Source of the DNA: Thermithiobacillus tepidarius DSM 3134
GTDB taxonomy: Bacteria > Pseudomonadota > Gammaproteobacteria > Acidithiobacillales > Thermithiobacillaceae
Reading direction: 5' to 3'
Length of the DNA stretch: 64,000 nucleotides
Assembly (NCBI RefSeq): GCF_000423825.1
Contig: NZ_AUIS01000006.1
Coordinates: 1-64,000, forward strand
How positions within the stretch are numbered: the stretch's first letter is position 1; every line of letters begins with the position of its first letter. The position numbers and the translations under genes were made by a program. The notes under the pieces were generated by a model. It was not told the DNA's origin. It was given only the letters and a program-made list of their open reading frames with translations, and did no database searches. Shown here in pieces: positions 18,182 through 24,811 of the stretch.

Positions 18182-18380
18182 CCAAGTTGGCAAAACCGCT
18201 GCCAACTTCCCCCCGATTTTCAGAGACGTTGGCAAGTTGGCAAACGCCTGCCAACTTGAATCCCATACTGATCAACGCGTTAGGGAGTTGTCGGCAGATT
18301 GGCAAGTTGGCAACGCTGCCAACTTGCCAACTTCCCCAAACCCGCGTGGTTGCTGGGTTTCCGGAGATTTCCAAGTTGGC
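18182..18380. repeat. AAGTTGGC repeat cluster with 28-bp palindrome (possible replication origin)
   Basis: The octamer AAGTTGGC or its complement occurs about nine times in 200 bases: at about 18184, 18199, 18225, 18231, 18249, 18304, 18317, 18325 and 18373. One set makes a perfect palindrome, GGCAAGTTGGCA (18301-18312), ACGC, TGCCAACTTGCC (18317-18328). Clustered direct and inverted copies directly after the replication initiator gene suit an iteron-type origin or a protein-binding switch. Confidence 0.6.
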
Positions 18381-18389
18381 GAAAACTCC

Positions 18390-18411
18390 CTCCCCCCTTC
18401 GGGGGGAGAGG
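18390..18411 (+). promoter_or_regulatory. Hairpin overlapping the resolvase ribosome binding site
   Basis: CTCCCCCC (18390-18397) pairs with GGGGGGAG (18401-18408) around TTC, giving a UUCG-type loop. The GGGGAGAGG that would serve as Shine-Dalgarno for GTG 18420 is largely inside the stem, so translation of the resolvase could be limited by this structure. Confidence 0.4.
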
Positions 18412-18419
18412 AACACGCG

Positions 18420-18947
18420 GTGTCCTCTCCTCCGACCCGAAGGGGTCTGCCCGGCACGGAAGGTCGGGATCGGGGACCGGGCACGGCCATCCTGAGCCTC
18501 GACCTGGGCACCCGGACCGGCTGGGCGCTGCTCGGCCGTGACGGCTCCATCACCAGCGGCTCGGAGTCCTTCAAACCCCGGCGCTTCGAGGGCGGCGGCA
18601 TGCGTTACCTGCGCTTCAAGCGCTGGCTCACCGAGGTCAAACAATCGGCGGACGGGCTGGATGCGGTGTACTTCGAGGAGGTGCGCCGCCACGCCGGAGT
18701 GGATGCCGCACACGCCTACGGCGGCTTCATGGCGCAGCTGACCGCCTGGTGCGAGCACCACGGCATCCCGTACCAGGGCGTGCCGGTGGGCACGATCAAG
18801 AAGCACGCCACCGGCAAGGGCAACGCCGGCAAGCAGGAGATGGTGGCCGCCATGCAGGCCCTGGGTTTCCGGCCCGCGGACGACAACGAGGCCGACGCGC
18901 TGGCGCTGCTGATGTGGGCCATCGCGACGCAGGAGGTGCCGGCATGA
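18420..18947 (+). CDS. RuvC-like Holliday junction resolvase
   Basis: 175 aa from GTG 18420. RNase H-fold motifs: ILSLDLGTRTGWALL (Asp28), VYFEEVRRHAG (Glu pair about 85), and the C-terminal DNEADALALL. Known phage RuvC-like enzymes have this length. An in-frame ATG at 18168, overlapping the primase stop, would give 259 aa, but the extra 84 residues are just the AAGTTGGC repeat region in translation (QVGK, GKLAN, WQVGN), so I prefer the later start; the long form cannot be excluded. It processes branched recombination or packaging intermediates. Confidence 0.75.
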   Translation: MSSPPTRRGLPGTEGRDRGPGTAILSLDLGTRTGWALLGRDGSITSGSESFKPRRFEGGGMRYLRFKRWLTEVKQSADGLDAVYFEEVRRHAGVDAAHAYGGFMAQLTAWCEHHGIPYQGVPVGTIKKHATGKGNAGKQEMVAAMQALGFRPADDNEADALALLMWAIATQEVPA

Positions 18948-19159
18948 ACGCGCCCAGCCCCCACTATCGTTGCCCCCTCGGGCGCCTGCAACCGACTCGC
19001 CCGGACGTCGATGCCATCAAACGCGACGGCTGGCGGGACCAGGGCATCCTGGTGGTCTCGCTCGACGACGAGCGGCTCGACTGGATCGAGCGGGAGCTGG
19101 TGAAGCGCATCGGCGAGCGGCTCTACGGTCGCCAGGGAGACGGCCATGTGGAGCGTTGA
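18944..19159 (+). CDS. Small phage protein, unknown
   Basis: 71 aa, ATGA overlap with the resolvase stop, and its own end overlaps the next gene by 14 bases. Contains GWRDQGILVVSLDDERLDWIERELVKRI, a short alpha/beta unit. Found here between resolvase and a DUF6362-type protein; function unknown. Confidence 0.55.
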   Translation: MNAPSPHYRCPLGRLQPTRPDVDAIKRDGWRDQGILVVSLDDERLDWIERELVKRIGERLYGRQGDGHVER

Positions 19160-19541
19160 CGACGTCGCCGAGCGCTTCCGGGAGGCCGCCCAGACCGCGC
19201 GACGCCTGCCGCCGGTCCGCGTCCAGGGCTACTTCAACACCTGGCCGGCCATCCTGCGCCAGCCGTGGGAGACCTACTCGGGCGAAGACGTGCTGTACCG
19301 CTTTCCGCCCGACCCGGCCGCCATCGACCGCATGACGGAGACGATGCGCTGGGTGCTGTGGCTCACCGAGGAGCAGCGCCATCTCGTCTGGATGCGCGCC
19401 GAGGAACGGGGGTGGCGGGAGATCTGCCGGCGCTTCGGCTGTGACCGCACCACGGCCTGGCGGCGGTGGCAGAAGGCGCTCGACATCGTCGCCTGCCGTC
19501 TGAACGAGCAGACCCGCCGGACCGTGGCCAGCCTTTCATGA
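19146..19541 (+). CDS. DUF6362-like phage HTH protein
   Basis: 131 aa. WSVDDVAERFREAAQTARRLPPV at the start and a C-terminal helix-turn-helix (RGWREICRRFGCDRTTAWRRWQKALDI, about 88-115) of sigma-factor region 4 style. The first part, GYFNTWPAILR and ETYSGED, is conserved in phage proteins I remember as DUF6362. A late-gene regulator is possible: it is the last gene before the methyltransferases and terminase. Confidence 0.6.
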   Translation: MWSVDDVAERFREAAQTARRLPPVRVQGYFNTWPAILRQPWETYSGEDVLYRFPPDPAAIDRMTETMRWVLWLTEEQRHLVWMRAEERGWREICRRFGCDRTTAWRRWQKALDIVACRLNEQTRRTVASLS

Positions 19542-19844
19542 GTGAAGTTGCGGGTCGTTTCCAACGCGGTCCAAGCCATGCGGGCGGATGCGGAACGATG
19601 CCGGTTTCGAGCCATTTTGGACGTGCAACACTTCACCCGTTTTTGCGCTAGGATTTCGCTAACCTCGCGAGAGAAGCATGTGCGAAGGCCACGGAGCGAT
19701 CCGTGGCCTTCGTCGTTTCTGCCTTCGCGATCCGACCCGCCGAGCGCGATGGGTCCTTCCTGGCCGAAAAGCCATGCGGGGGGCGCGAGCGCGACGCTTT
19801 TCTAGCGTCAGAGTGCAAACCGGGGTTTGCAGGGTTTGCGGTTT
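19542..19844. other. Non-coding region before the methyltransferases
   Basis: No gene found. It holds a perfect 13-bp hairpin (19683-19712) and, at 19814-19848, repeated GTTTGC/GCAAAC units including GCAAACCGGGGTTTGC. These may be regulatory; no clear sigma-70 promoter was identified. Confidence 0.45.
19683..19712. terminator. Strong hairpin, possible terminator
   Basis: CGAAGGCCACGGA and TCCGTGGCCTTCG form a perfect 13-bp stem with a GCGA loop. The following CGTCGTTTCT is only weakly T-rich, so termination is likely but not certain. Confidence 0.5.
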
Positions 19845-19917
19845 GCAGGCCCCATCCCTGGGGCCTGCCGCTTCGCGGCCAGCCTGCGGCTGTCCAAATC
19901 CGCTCCAGGCGGATTTG
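19845..19917. repeat. Four-hairpin array, copy 2
   Basis: The same four consecutive stem-loops as at 3399-3469: GCAGGCCCCA/TGGGGCCTGC around TCCC; CCGC/GCGG around TTC; CAGCC/GGCTG around TGC; CAAATCCGC/GCGGATTTG around TCCAG. Stem 1 and stem 4 differ from copy 1 by paired changes that keep the helix. It ends at the GTG that may start the ParB-methyltransferase gene. Confidence 0.7.
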
Positions 19918-21413
19918 TGCACTCCCCGATACACATCACGAGCCCGCCCACGATTCTCCGTCGGCGGGCTTTCCATTTCGAGGTTCCGATCCTGAACACG
20001 CTCAACGTCGAGTACCGCAAGGTCGAGACGCTGATTCCCTACGCCCGCAATCCGCGCACGCACAGCGACGAGCAGGTCGCGCGCATCGCCGCCAGCATCG
20101 CCGAGTTCGGCTGGACCAGCCCGATCCTGGTCGATGGCGACCATGGTGTGATCGCCGGCCATGGCCGACTGCTGGCCGCACGCAAGCTGGGGCTGACCGA
20201 GGTGCCAGTGATCGAGCTCGCGCACCTCACCCCGGCGCAGAAGCGCGCCTATGTGATCGCCGACAACCGGCTCGCGCTCGATGCCGGCTGGGATGAGGCC
20301 ATGTTGGCGCTGGAGTTCGCGGAGCTGGCCGACGCCGGCTTCGATCTGGACTTGACCGGCTTCTCGGCCTCCGAGATCGAAGGCCTGCTCGATCAGATCG
20401 AGGAGACGGAACCGGCAGCCGATGAGGACGAGCGTGCACCGGAAGGCGACGCGGACGAGGACGACGTCACGCCGCCCACGGTTGCGGTCACGCGGCCCGG
20501 CGACTTGTGGCTGCTGGGCGAACACCGGCTGCTCTGCGCCGACAGCAGCGACGCTGCCGCCGTCGCGCACCTCCTCGATGGCGAGCGCGCTCGCGTGCTG
20601 TTCACCAGCCCGCCCTACGCGAACCAGCGCGACTACACCACCGGCGGGATCGATGACTGGAACGCGCTCATGCAGGGCGTGTTCGGCGCCGCCCGCAGCG
20701 CGCTGCACGAGGACGCGCAAATCCTGGTCAACCTCGGCCTCGTCCATCGCGACGGCGAGTGGCAGCCGTATTGGGACGGCTGGATCGAATGGATGCGCAC
20801 CCAGGGCTGGCGCCGCTTCGGCTGGTACGTCTGGGACCAGTCGGTGACCGTACCCGGCGACTGGGCCGGTCGCCTCGCGCCGCGCCACGAGTTCGTGTTC
20901 CACTTCAACCACCAGGCGCGCAAGCCGAACAAGATCGTGCCGTGCAAGTGGGCCGGCCACGAAACGCACCTGCGCGCCGACGGTTCCTCCACCGCGATGC
21001 GCGGCAAGGATGGCAAGGTCGGCGAATGGAACCACGCCGGCACGCCGACGCAGGAGTTCCGCATCCCGGACTCGGTCGTCGAGGTGACGCGCCAACGCGG
21101 TCGCATCGGCAACGGCATCGATCATCCGGCGGTGTTCCCGCTGGGTCTGCCGAAGTTCTTCATCGAGGCCTATTCGGACGAAGGTGAGATCGTGTTCGAG
21201 CCGTTCTCCGGCAGCGGCACGACCATACTCGCGGGCGAGGACTGCGGCCGCCGCCTGCGCGCCGTCGAGCTCGCCCCCGAGTACGTTGACGTCGCGCTGC
21301 GCCGCTGGCTGCAGCACCACCCAGGCACAGCGCCGGTGCTTGCCGCGACCGGCCAGACCTTCGCGGAGGTCGCCGCCGAACGGCTGGGTGAGAAGGCGGA
21401 GGTCGCTGCATGA
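19917..21413 (+). CDS. ParB-domain DNA methyltransferase fusion 1 (TSPPY type)
   Basis: About 498 aa from GTG 19917; no ATG is available, and a CTG at 19994 (LNTLNVEYRK) is an alternative that fits the family better. The N-terminal 120 residues are a ParB/Srx-type domain (GWTSPILVDGDHGVIAGHGR). The methyltransferase part has TSPPYANQRDY (about 231-241) and FEPFSGSGTT (about 427-436), so catalytic motif IV precedes the SAM motif (beta class). TSPPY is commoner in N4-cytosine enzymes. No nuclease partner is adjacent; it probably protects or regulates phage DNA. Confidence 0.8.
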   Translation: MHSPIHITSPPTILRRRAFHFEVPILNTLNVEYRKVETLIPYARNPRTHSDEQVARIAASIAEFGWTSPILVDGDHGVIAGHGRLLAARKLGLTEVPVIELAHLTPAQKRAYVIADNRLALDAGWDEAMLALEFAELADAGFDLDLTGFSASEIEGLLDQIEETEPAADEDERAPEGDADEDDVTPPTVAVTRPGDLWLLGEHRLLCADSSDAAAVAHLLDGERARVLFTSPPYANQRDYTTGGIDDWNALMQGVFGAARSALHEDAQILVNLGLVHRDGEWQPYWDGWIEWMRTQGWRRFGWYVWDQSVTVPGDWAGRLAPRHEFVFHFNHQARKPNKIVPCKWAGHETHLRADGSSTAMRGKDGKVGEWNHAGTPTQEFRIPDSVVEVTRQRGRIGNGIDHPAVFPLGLPKFFIEAYSDEGEIVFEPFSGSGTTILAGEDCGRRLRAVELAPEYVDVALRRWLQHHPGTAPVLAATGQTFAEVAAERLGEKAEVAA

Positions 21414-22675
21414 GTTGGCTGGCCGACCGCATCGAGCATTGGCCGCTCGACAAGCTGTTGCCCTACGTCCGGAACGCGCGCCAGCATTCGGAGGACCAGA
21501 TCGCGCAGATCGCGGCCTCCATCGCCGAGTTCGGCTTCGTGAATCCGATTCTCACCGGCGCCGACGGCGTGCTGGTGGCAGGCCACGGGCGGCTCGCTGC
21601 CGCGCACAAGTTGGGTCTTGCCACCGTGCCGGTGGTCGTACTCGACCACCTGACTCCGACCCAGCGCCGTGCGCTAGTGCTCGCGGACAATCGGCTCGCG
21701 GAGCTTGCGACCTGGGACAACGATCTGCTGCGCATCGAACTGGAGGCGCTGCAGGACGATGGCTTCGATCTCGACCTGACGGGCTTCGACGCCGATGCAC
21801 TGGCCGACCTGCTCGCTGGCGAAGAGCAGGAGCATGAGGGCCAGACGGAGGACGACGCCGTTCCCGATGTGCCCGAGGAACCCGTCTCCCAGCCGGGCGA
21901 CGTCTGGCTACTCGGGCCACACCGCCTCGTCTGCGGCGACGCGACCACCGCCGAGGCCTTCGCGCTCCTGTTCCCGGACGGCGAACGGGCGGACATGGTG
22001 TTCACCGATCCGCCCTACAACGTGAACTACGCCAACAGCGCAAAGGACAAGCTGCGGGGCAAGCACCGCCCCATTCTCAACGATGCGCTGGGCGAGGGCT
22101 TCTTCGATTTCCTCTACGACGCACTGGCGCTGATCAATGCGCACACACGCGGCGCGATCTACATCGCCATGTCGTCGAGTGAACTGGATACGCTACAGGC
22201 GGCCTTCCGCGCCGCCGGCGGCCACTGGTCGACCTTCATCATCTGGGCGAAGAACACCTTCACCCTCGGCCGCGCCGACTACCAGCGCCAGTACGAGCCG
22301 ATCCTCTACGGTTGGCCCGAGGGCGCGGAGCGCCACTGGTGCGGCGACCGCGACCAGGGCGACGTGTGGCAAATCAAGAAGCCGCAGAAGAACGATCTGC
22401 ACCCGACGATGAAGCCGGTGGAACTGGTCGAGCGCGCGCTGCGCAACTCCAGCCGTCCGGGCGACGTGGTGCTCGACCCCTTCGGCGGTTCCGGCACGAC
22501 ACTGATCGCCGCCGAGAAGTCGGGGCGCGTCGCGCGCCTGATCGAACTCGACCCGAAGTACGCGGACGTGATCGTGCGCCGCTGGCAGGACTGGAGCGGC
22601 AAACAGGCCACCCGCGAGGCGGATGGCCTGGCGTTCGATCAGGCGGCGAGTTCCTCCTCGACGATCTCGCAGTGA
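21410..22675 (+). CDS. ParB-domain DNA methyltransferase fusion 2 (DPPY type)
   Basis: 421 aa, ATGA overlap with the first fusion. It has the same ParB-like N-terminus (FGFVNPILTGADGVLVAGHGR), then FTDPPYNVNY (about 197-206, typical of N6-adenine enzymes) and LDPFGGSGTT (about 355-364). The two genes share their N-terminal domain and diverge in the catalytic half, so this is a tandem duplication with change of specificity. The 3' end overlaps the convergent gene at 22639 by 37 bases. Confidence 0.85.
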   Translation: MSWLADRIEHWPLDKLLPYVRNARQHSEDQIAQIAASIAEFGFVNPILTGADGVLVAGHGRLAAAHKLGLATVPVVVLDHLTPTQRRALVLADNRLAELATWDNDLLRIELEALQDDGFDLDLTGFDADALADLLAGEEQEHEGQTEDDAVPDVPEEPVSQPGDVWLLGPHRLVCGDATTAEAFALLFPDGERADMVFTDPPYNVNYANSAKDKLRGKHRPILNDALGEGFFDFLYDALALINAHTRGAIYIAMSSSELDTLQAAFRAAGGHWSTFIIWAKNTFTLGRADYQRQYEPILYGWPEGAERHWCGDRDQGDVWQIKKPQKNDLHPTMKPVELVERALRNSSRPGDVVLDPFGGSGTTLIAAEKSGRVARLIELDPKYADVIVRRWQDWSGKQATREADGLAFDQAASSSSTISQ

Positions 22676-23007
22676 ATCACGAACCCGGTGAGGTACGGCA
22701 ACCCGCGCGGGATGCCGTAGTCCTTACTGGTGCGGCGTCCGATGGTCCATTCCATCCACTGCCGGGTGGCGGCGCAGATCGCGTCGTGGAGGGCATGGCC
22801 CGCATGCATGTGGTTGAGGACTTCGTCCGCGAAGTGGCGTCCGTGGCGGCTGTCGAGGAAGGCCCGCACCGCTTCGAAGGGCTGCCCCGTGGCGTCGGAG
22901 ATGGCGTTCATCGCGATGGGCCAGGCGGCTTGCGCGTGCGCGTCCATCGTGCCCCAGAAGCCCCAGGCTTCGTTGCGGGTGGCGGGGATCGTTTTGGCTG
23001 TGGTCAT
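22639..23007 (-). CDS. Small conserved protein, unknown
   Basis: 122 aa; ATG 23007 preceded by AAGGAAAC. It contains EAWGFWGTMDAHAQAAWPIAMNAI, AVRAFLDSRHGRHFADEV and ICAATRQWMEWTIGRRTSKDYGIP. These look like proteins often seen in integrative elements with DUF3489 neighbours, but I have no function for them. First of four small minus-strand genes that each follow a leader repeat. The frame stays open upstream through the leader. Confidence 0.6.
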   Translation of the reverse strand: MTTAKTIPATRNEAWGFWGTMDAHAQAAWPIAMNAISDATGQPFEAVRAFLDSRHGRHFADEVLNHMHAGHALHDAICAATRQWMEWTIGRRTSKDYGIPRGLPYLTGFVIHCEIVEEELAA

Positions 23008-23040
23008 CGTTGTTTCCTTCGTTGATCGTTGCGACACACG

Positions 23041-23072
23041 TATGAACGCGCTGTTCGATCGGGAAGCCAAGC
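23041..23072 (-). promoter_or_regulatory. Leader repeat, copy D
   Basis: Minus strand: GCTTGGCTTCCCGATC then GAACAGCGCGTTCATA, about 34 bases upstream of ATG 23007. Readable as LASRSNSAFIRVSQ in frame with the downstream gene. A GTGTCGCAAC box follows, shared with copy E. Confidence 0.6.
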
Positions 23073-23078
23073 TCAATC

Positions 23079-23291
23079 TCAATCCTCTCGCATCGCCTGC
23101 TGGCGACCGGTTACGGCGGCCAGCTTGGCGCGGGCCGACGCGCTTTCCCAGTGGCAGGGTCCGTTGCCGTGCGCGGCCTCTTCGCTCCAGCGGGCCAGGA
23201 TTTCGTCATCGCTCCAGCCCTTGGCGGTGAGGTAGGCGTAGTCGTCGGCGTCGTAGTTGCTGTGGGTGAGGATGGCGCGGGTGGGTTTCAT
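23079..23291 (-). CDS. Small acidic phage protein
   Basis: 70 aa; MKPTRAILTHSNYDADDYAYL, KGWSDDEILARWSEEAAHG. AAGGAGC lies just upstream. A potential leader ORF starting in the upstream repeat (TTG 23356) ends in a TGA that overlaps this ATG, which would couple their translation. Function unknown. Confidence 0.55.
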   Translation of the reverse strand: MKPTRAILTHSNYDADDYAYLTAKGWSDDEILARWSEEAAHGNGPCHWESASARAKLAAVTGRQQAMRED

Positions 23292-23326
23292 GCTGTGCTC
23301 CTTGGCGTGGATGGTTGCGACACCCG

Positions 23327-23358
23327 TATGAACGCGCTGCCGGCGCGGGAAGCCAAGC
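23327..23358 (-). promoter_or_regulatory. Leader repeat, copy E
   Basis: Minus strand: GCTTGGCTTCCCGCGCC then GGCAGCGCGTTCATA; readable as LASRAGSAFIRVSQPSTP, with the reading frame closing at TGA overlapping ATG 23291. Its 5' part forms one arm of a 12-bp hairpin. Confidence 0.6.
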
Positions 23359-23377
23359 GTTTTCTGCTTGGCTTCCC
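23347..23377. terminator. Perfect 12-bp hairpin between two small genes
   Basis: GGGAAGCCAAGC (23347-23358) and GCTTGGCTTCCC (23366-23377) with a 7-base loop containing TTTT on the plus strand. It follows the stop of the DUF3489 gene on the minus strand and may terminate it; there is no clear T tract after the stem. Confidence 0.45.
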
Positions 23378-23389
23378 ATTCCGATTGAA

Positions 23390-23905
23390 TCACGCGATTC
23401 GGTAGATGCGCTCGCCGCCCTCGGGCTTGTCCGAGGTGATGGTGAGGCCCATCTTTTTCTTGAAGGCGTTGGCGAAGGTGCCGCGCACCGTGTGCGCCTG
23501 CCAGCCGGTGAGTTCGCAGATCTGGCGCACCGTCGCGCCCTCCGGGCGCCGGAGCATCGCGATGACTTGGGCCTGCTTGCTGTTCTCGCGGGTGCGGGGC
23601 TTGGTCTCGGCGCGCTGCGGTGCCCAGGTGGCCTCGGCGGCTGCGACCTCCGCCTCGAGATCCGCATCTGCCTCCACCGAGGCCGGCGCGGGACGCGGGC
23701 GCCCCAGGGCTTCGTAACCCTCGGCGGCGACGGACCAGTCGGTGCCGTCGGTGGTGATCAGGGCCCGATTGCAGAGGCCGTCCAGTACCTTCTTGCGGGC
23801 GCCGCCTTTCACGTTGTCGGGGAACCACTCGATCTTGCCGCCGGTGTGCTCGACGGCGTAGGCCAGGATGGCGTGCTGGGCGGGGGTGAGTTGGATGGTG
23901 CTCAT
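23390..23905 (-). CDS. DUF3489 family protein
   Basis: 171 aa, ATG 23905. The N-terminal part MSTIQLTPAQHAILAYA, GGKIEWFPDNVKGGARKKVLDGL and LITTDGTDWSVAAEGYEALG, then the C-terminal DUF3489 helix-turn-helix (KQAQVIAMLRRPEGATVRQI, TGWQAHTVRGTFANAFKKKM). The family is known from phages and integrative elements; a DNA-binding role is inferred. Leader copy A lies upstream and is in frame with it. Confidence 0.75.
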   Translation of the reverse strand: MSTIQLTPAQHAILAYAVEHTGGKIEWFPDNVKGGARKKVLDGLCNRALITTDGTDWSVAAEGYEALGRPRPAPASVEADADLEAEVAAAEATWAPQRAETKPRTRENSKQAQVIAMLRRPEGATVRQICELTGWQAHTVRGTFANAFKKKMGLTITSDKPEGGERIYRIA

Positions 23906-23939
23906 CTGATGCTCCTTCGTGATGATTGATGGTGTGGTC

Positions 23940-23970
23940 ATGAACGCGCTGTTCTCTGGAGAAGCCAAGC
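23940..23970 (-). promoter_or_regulatory. Leader repeat, copy A
   Basis: Minus strand: GCTTGGCTTCTCCAGA then GAACAGCGCGTTCATG, 35 bases before ATG 23905. Readable from TTG 23968 as LASPENSAFMTTPS, continuing in frame into DUF3489. Confidence 0.6.
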
Positions 23971-23986
23971 GCTTTCCGCTGCTTTC

Positions 23987-24175
23987 TCAGCCCTGTCGCG
24001 CGGCCTGCCGGCCTGCCTGGTAGGCGGCCATCAAGGCGCTCTTGACGGCCCAGACGCTGACCTCGTGGAAGTCCAGCCGGTCGCTGTTGCGCGTTTCCAG
24101 GGTGTCGATGAACAGGTGATCCAGCGCGATCTGCTGCAGCTGCCGGTCGATGTCCTTTTCGGCTTGCTCGGTCAC
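23987..24175 (-). CDS. Small phage protein (DUF6900-like)
   Basis: 62 aa, GTG start at 24175 with GAGGAGAAG upstream. IALDHLFIDTLETRNSDRLDFHEVSVW and VKSALMAAYQAGRQA match a short family I remember as DUF6900. Function unknown. Leader copy B precedes it but in a different reading frame. Confidence 0.55.
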   Translation of the reverse strand: MTEQAEKDIDRQLQQIALDHLFIDTLETRNSDRLDFHEVSVWAVKSALMAAYQAGRQAARQG

Positions 24176-24210
24176 GTGCTTCTCCTCGAGGTGTCGTTGA
24201 TGGTGATGAC

Positions 24211-24241
24211 ATGAACGCGCTGTTCCCGAGAGAAGCCAAGC
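24211..24241 (-). promoter_or_regulatory. Leader repeat, copy B
   Basis: Minus strand: GCTTGGCTTCTCTCGG then GAACAGCGCGTTCATG, 36 bases before GTG 24175. Readable as LASLGNSAFMSSPSTTP. It also lies in the divergent region upstream of the terminase genes. Confidence 0.6.
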
Positions 24242-24271
24242 TGAATCCGAGCCGGGCCGCGCCAATGCTTG

Positions 24272-24811
24272 ATGGAGACCATGGGACTGTCGATTCGCGC
24301 CTATGCCCGCCACCGTGGGGTATCGGACACCGCCGTACACAAGGCCATCCGCGCCGGGCGGATCACGCCCGAGGCGGACGGCACAATCGATCCGGACAAG
24401 GCCGACCGCGATTGGGCAAGGAACTCCGAGCCGCCCAAGGAGGGAACGGGCGCCAAAGCCGCGAAGGTGCGGGTGGCGGACGATCCGGCCCCGAACCTCG
24501 CCGCCGGGCTGCCCGCGGGCGGCACGTCGCTGCTGCAGGCGCGCACGGTCAACGAGGTGGTCAAGGCGCAGACCAACAAAGTGCGCCTCGCCCGCCTCAA
24601 GGGCGATCTGGTCGATCGCAACCAGGCCATCGCCCACGTGTTCAAGCTCGCGCGCACCGAGCGCGACGCCTGGCTCAACTGGCCCGCGCGCATCTCGGCG
24701 CAGATGGCGGCCCGGCTCGGCATGGACGCACACGCGCTGCACGTCGCGTTGGAGGCGGCGGTGCGCGAGCACCTCGCCGAGCTTGGTGAATTGAAGGTCC
24801 GCGTCGATTAA
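24272..24811 (+). CDS. Terminase small subunit-like DNA-binding protein
   Basis: 179 aa. The N-terminal helix-turn-helix (LSIRAYARHRGVSDTAVHKAI, residues about 5-25) and the RLARLKGDLVDRNQAI and RDAWLNWPARISAQMAARLG segments are typical of Nu1-like small terminase subunits preceding GpA-type large subunits. It would bind the cos site. TTG 24269, ATG 24272 and ATG 24281 are all possible starts. The stop shares a base with the next ATG (TAATG). Confidence 0.7.
   Translation: METMGLSIRAYARHRGVSDTAVHKAIRAGRITPEADGTIDPDKADRDWARNSEPPKEGTGAKAAKVRVADDPAPNLAAGLPAGGTSLLQARTVNEVVKAQTNKVRLARLKGDLVDRNQAIAHVFKLARTERDAWLNWPARISAQMAARLGMDAHALHVALEAAVREHLAELGELKVRVD

Noticed and set aside
18182-18380. Repeat cluster as a CRISPR array
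   Set aside because: Units are 8-12 bases, in both orientations with irregular spacing, and there are no spacers of constant length or cas genes.
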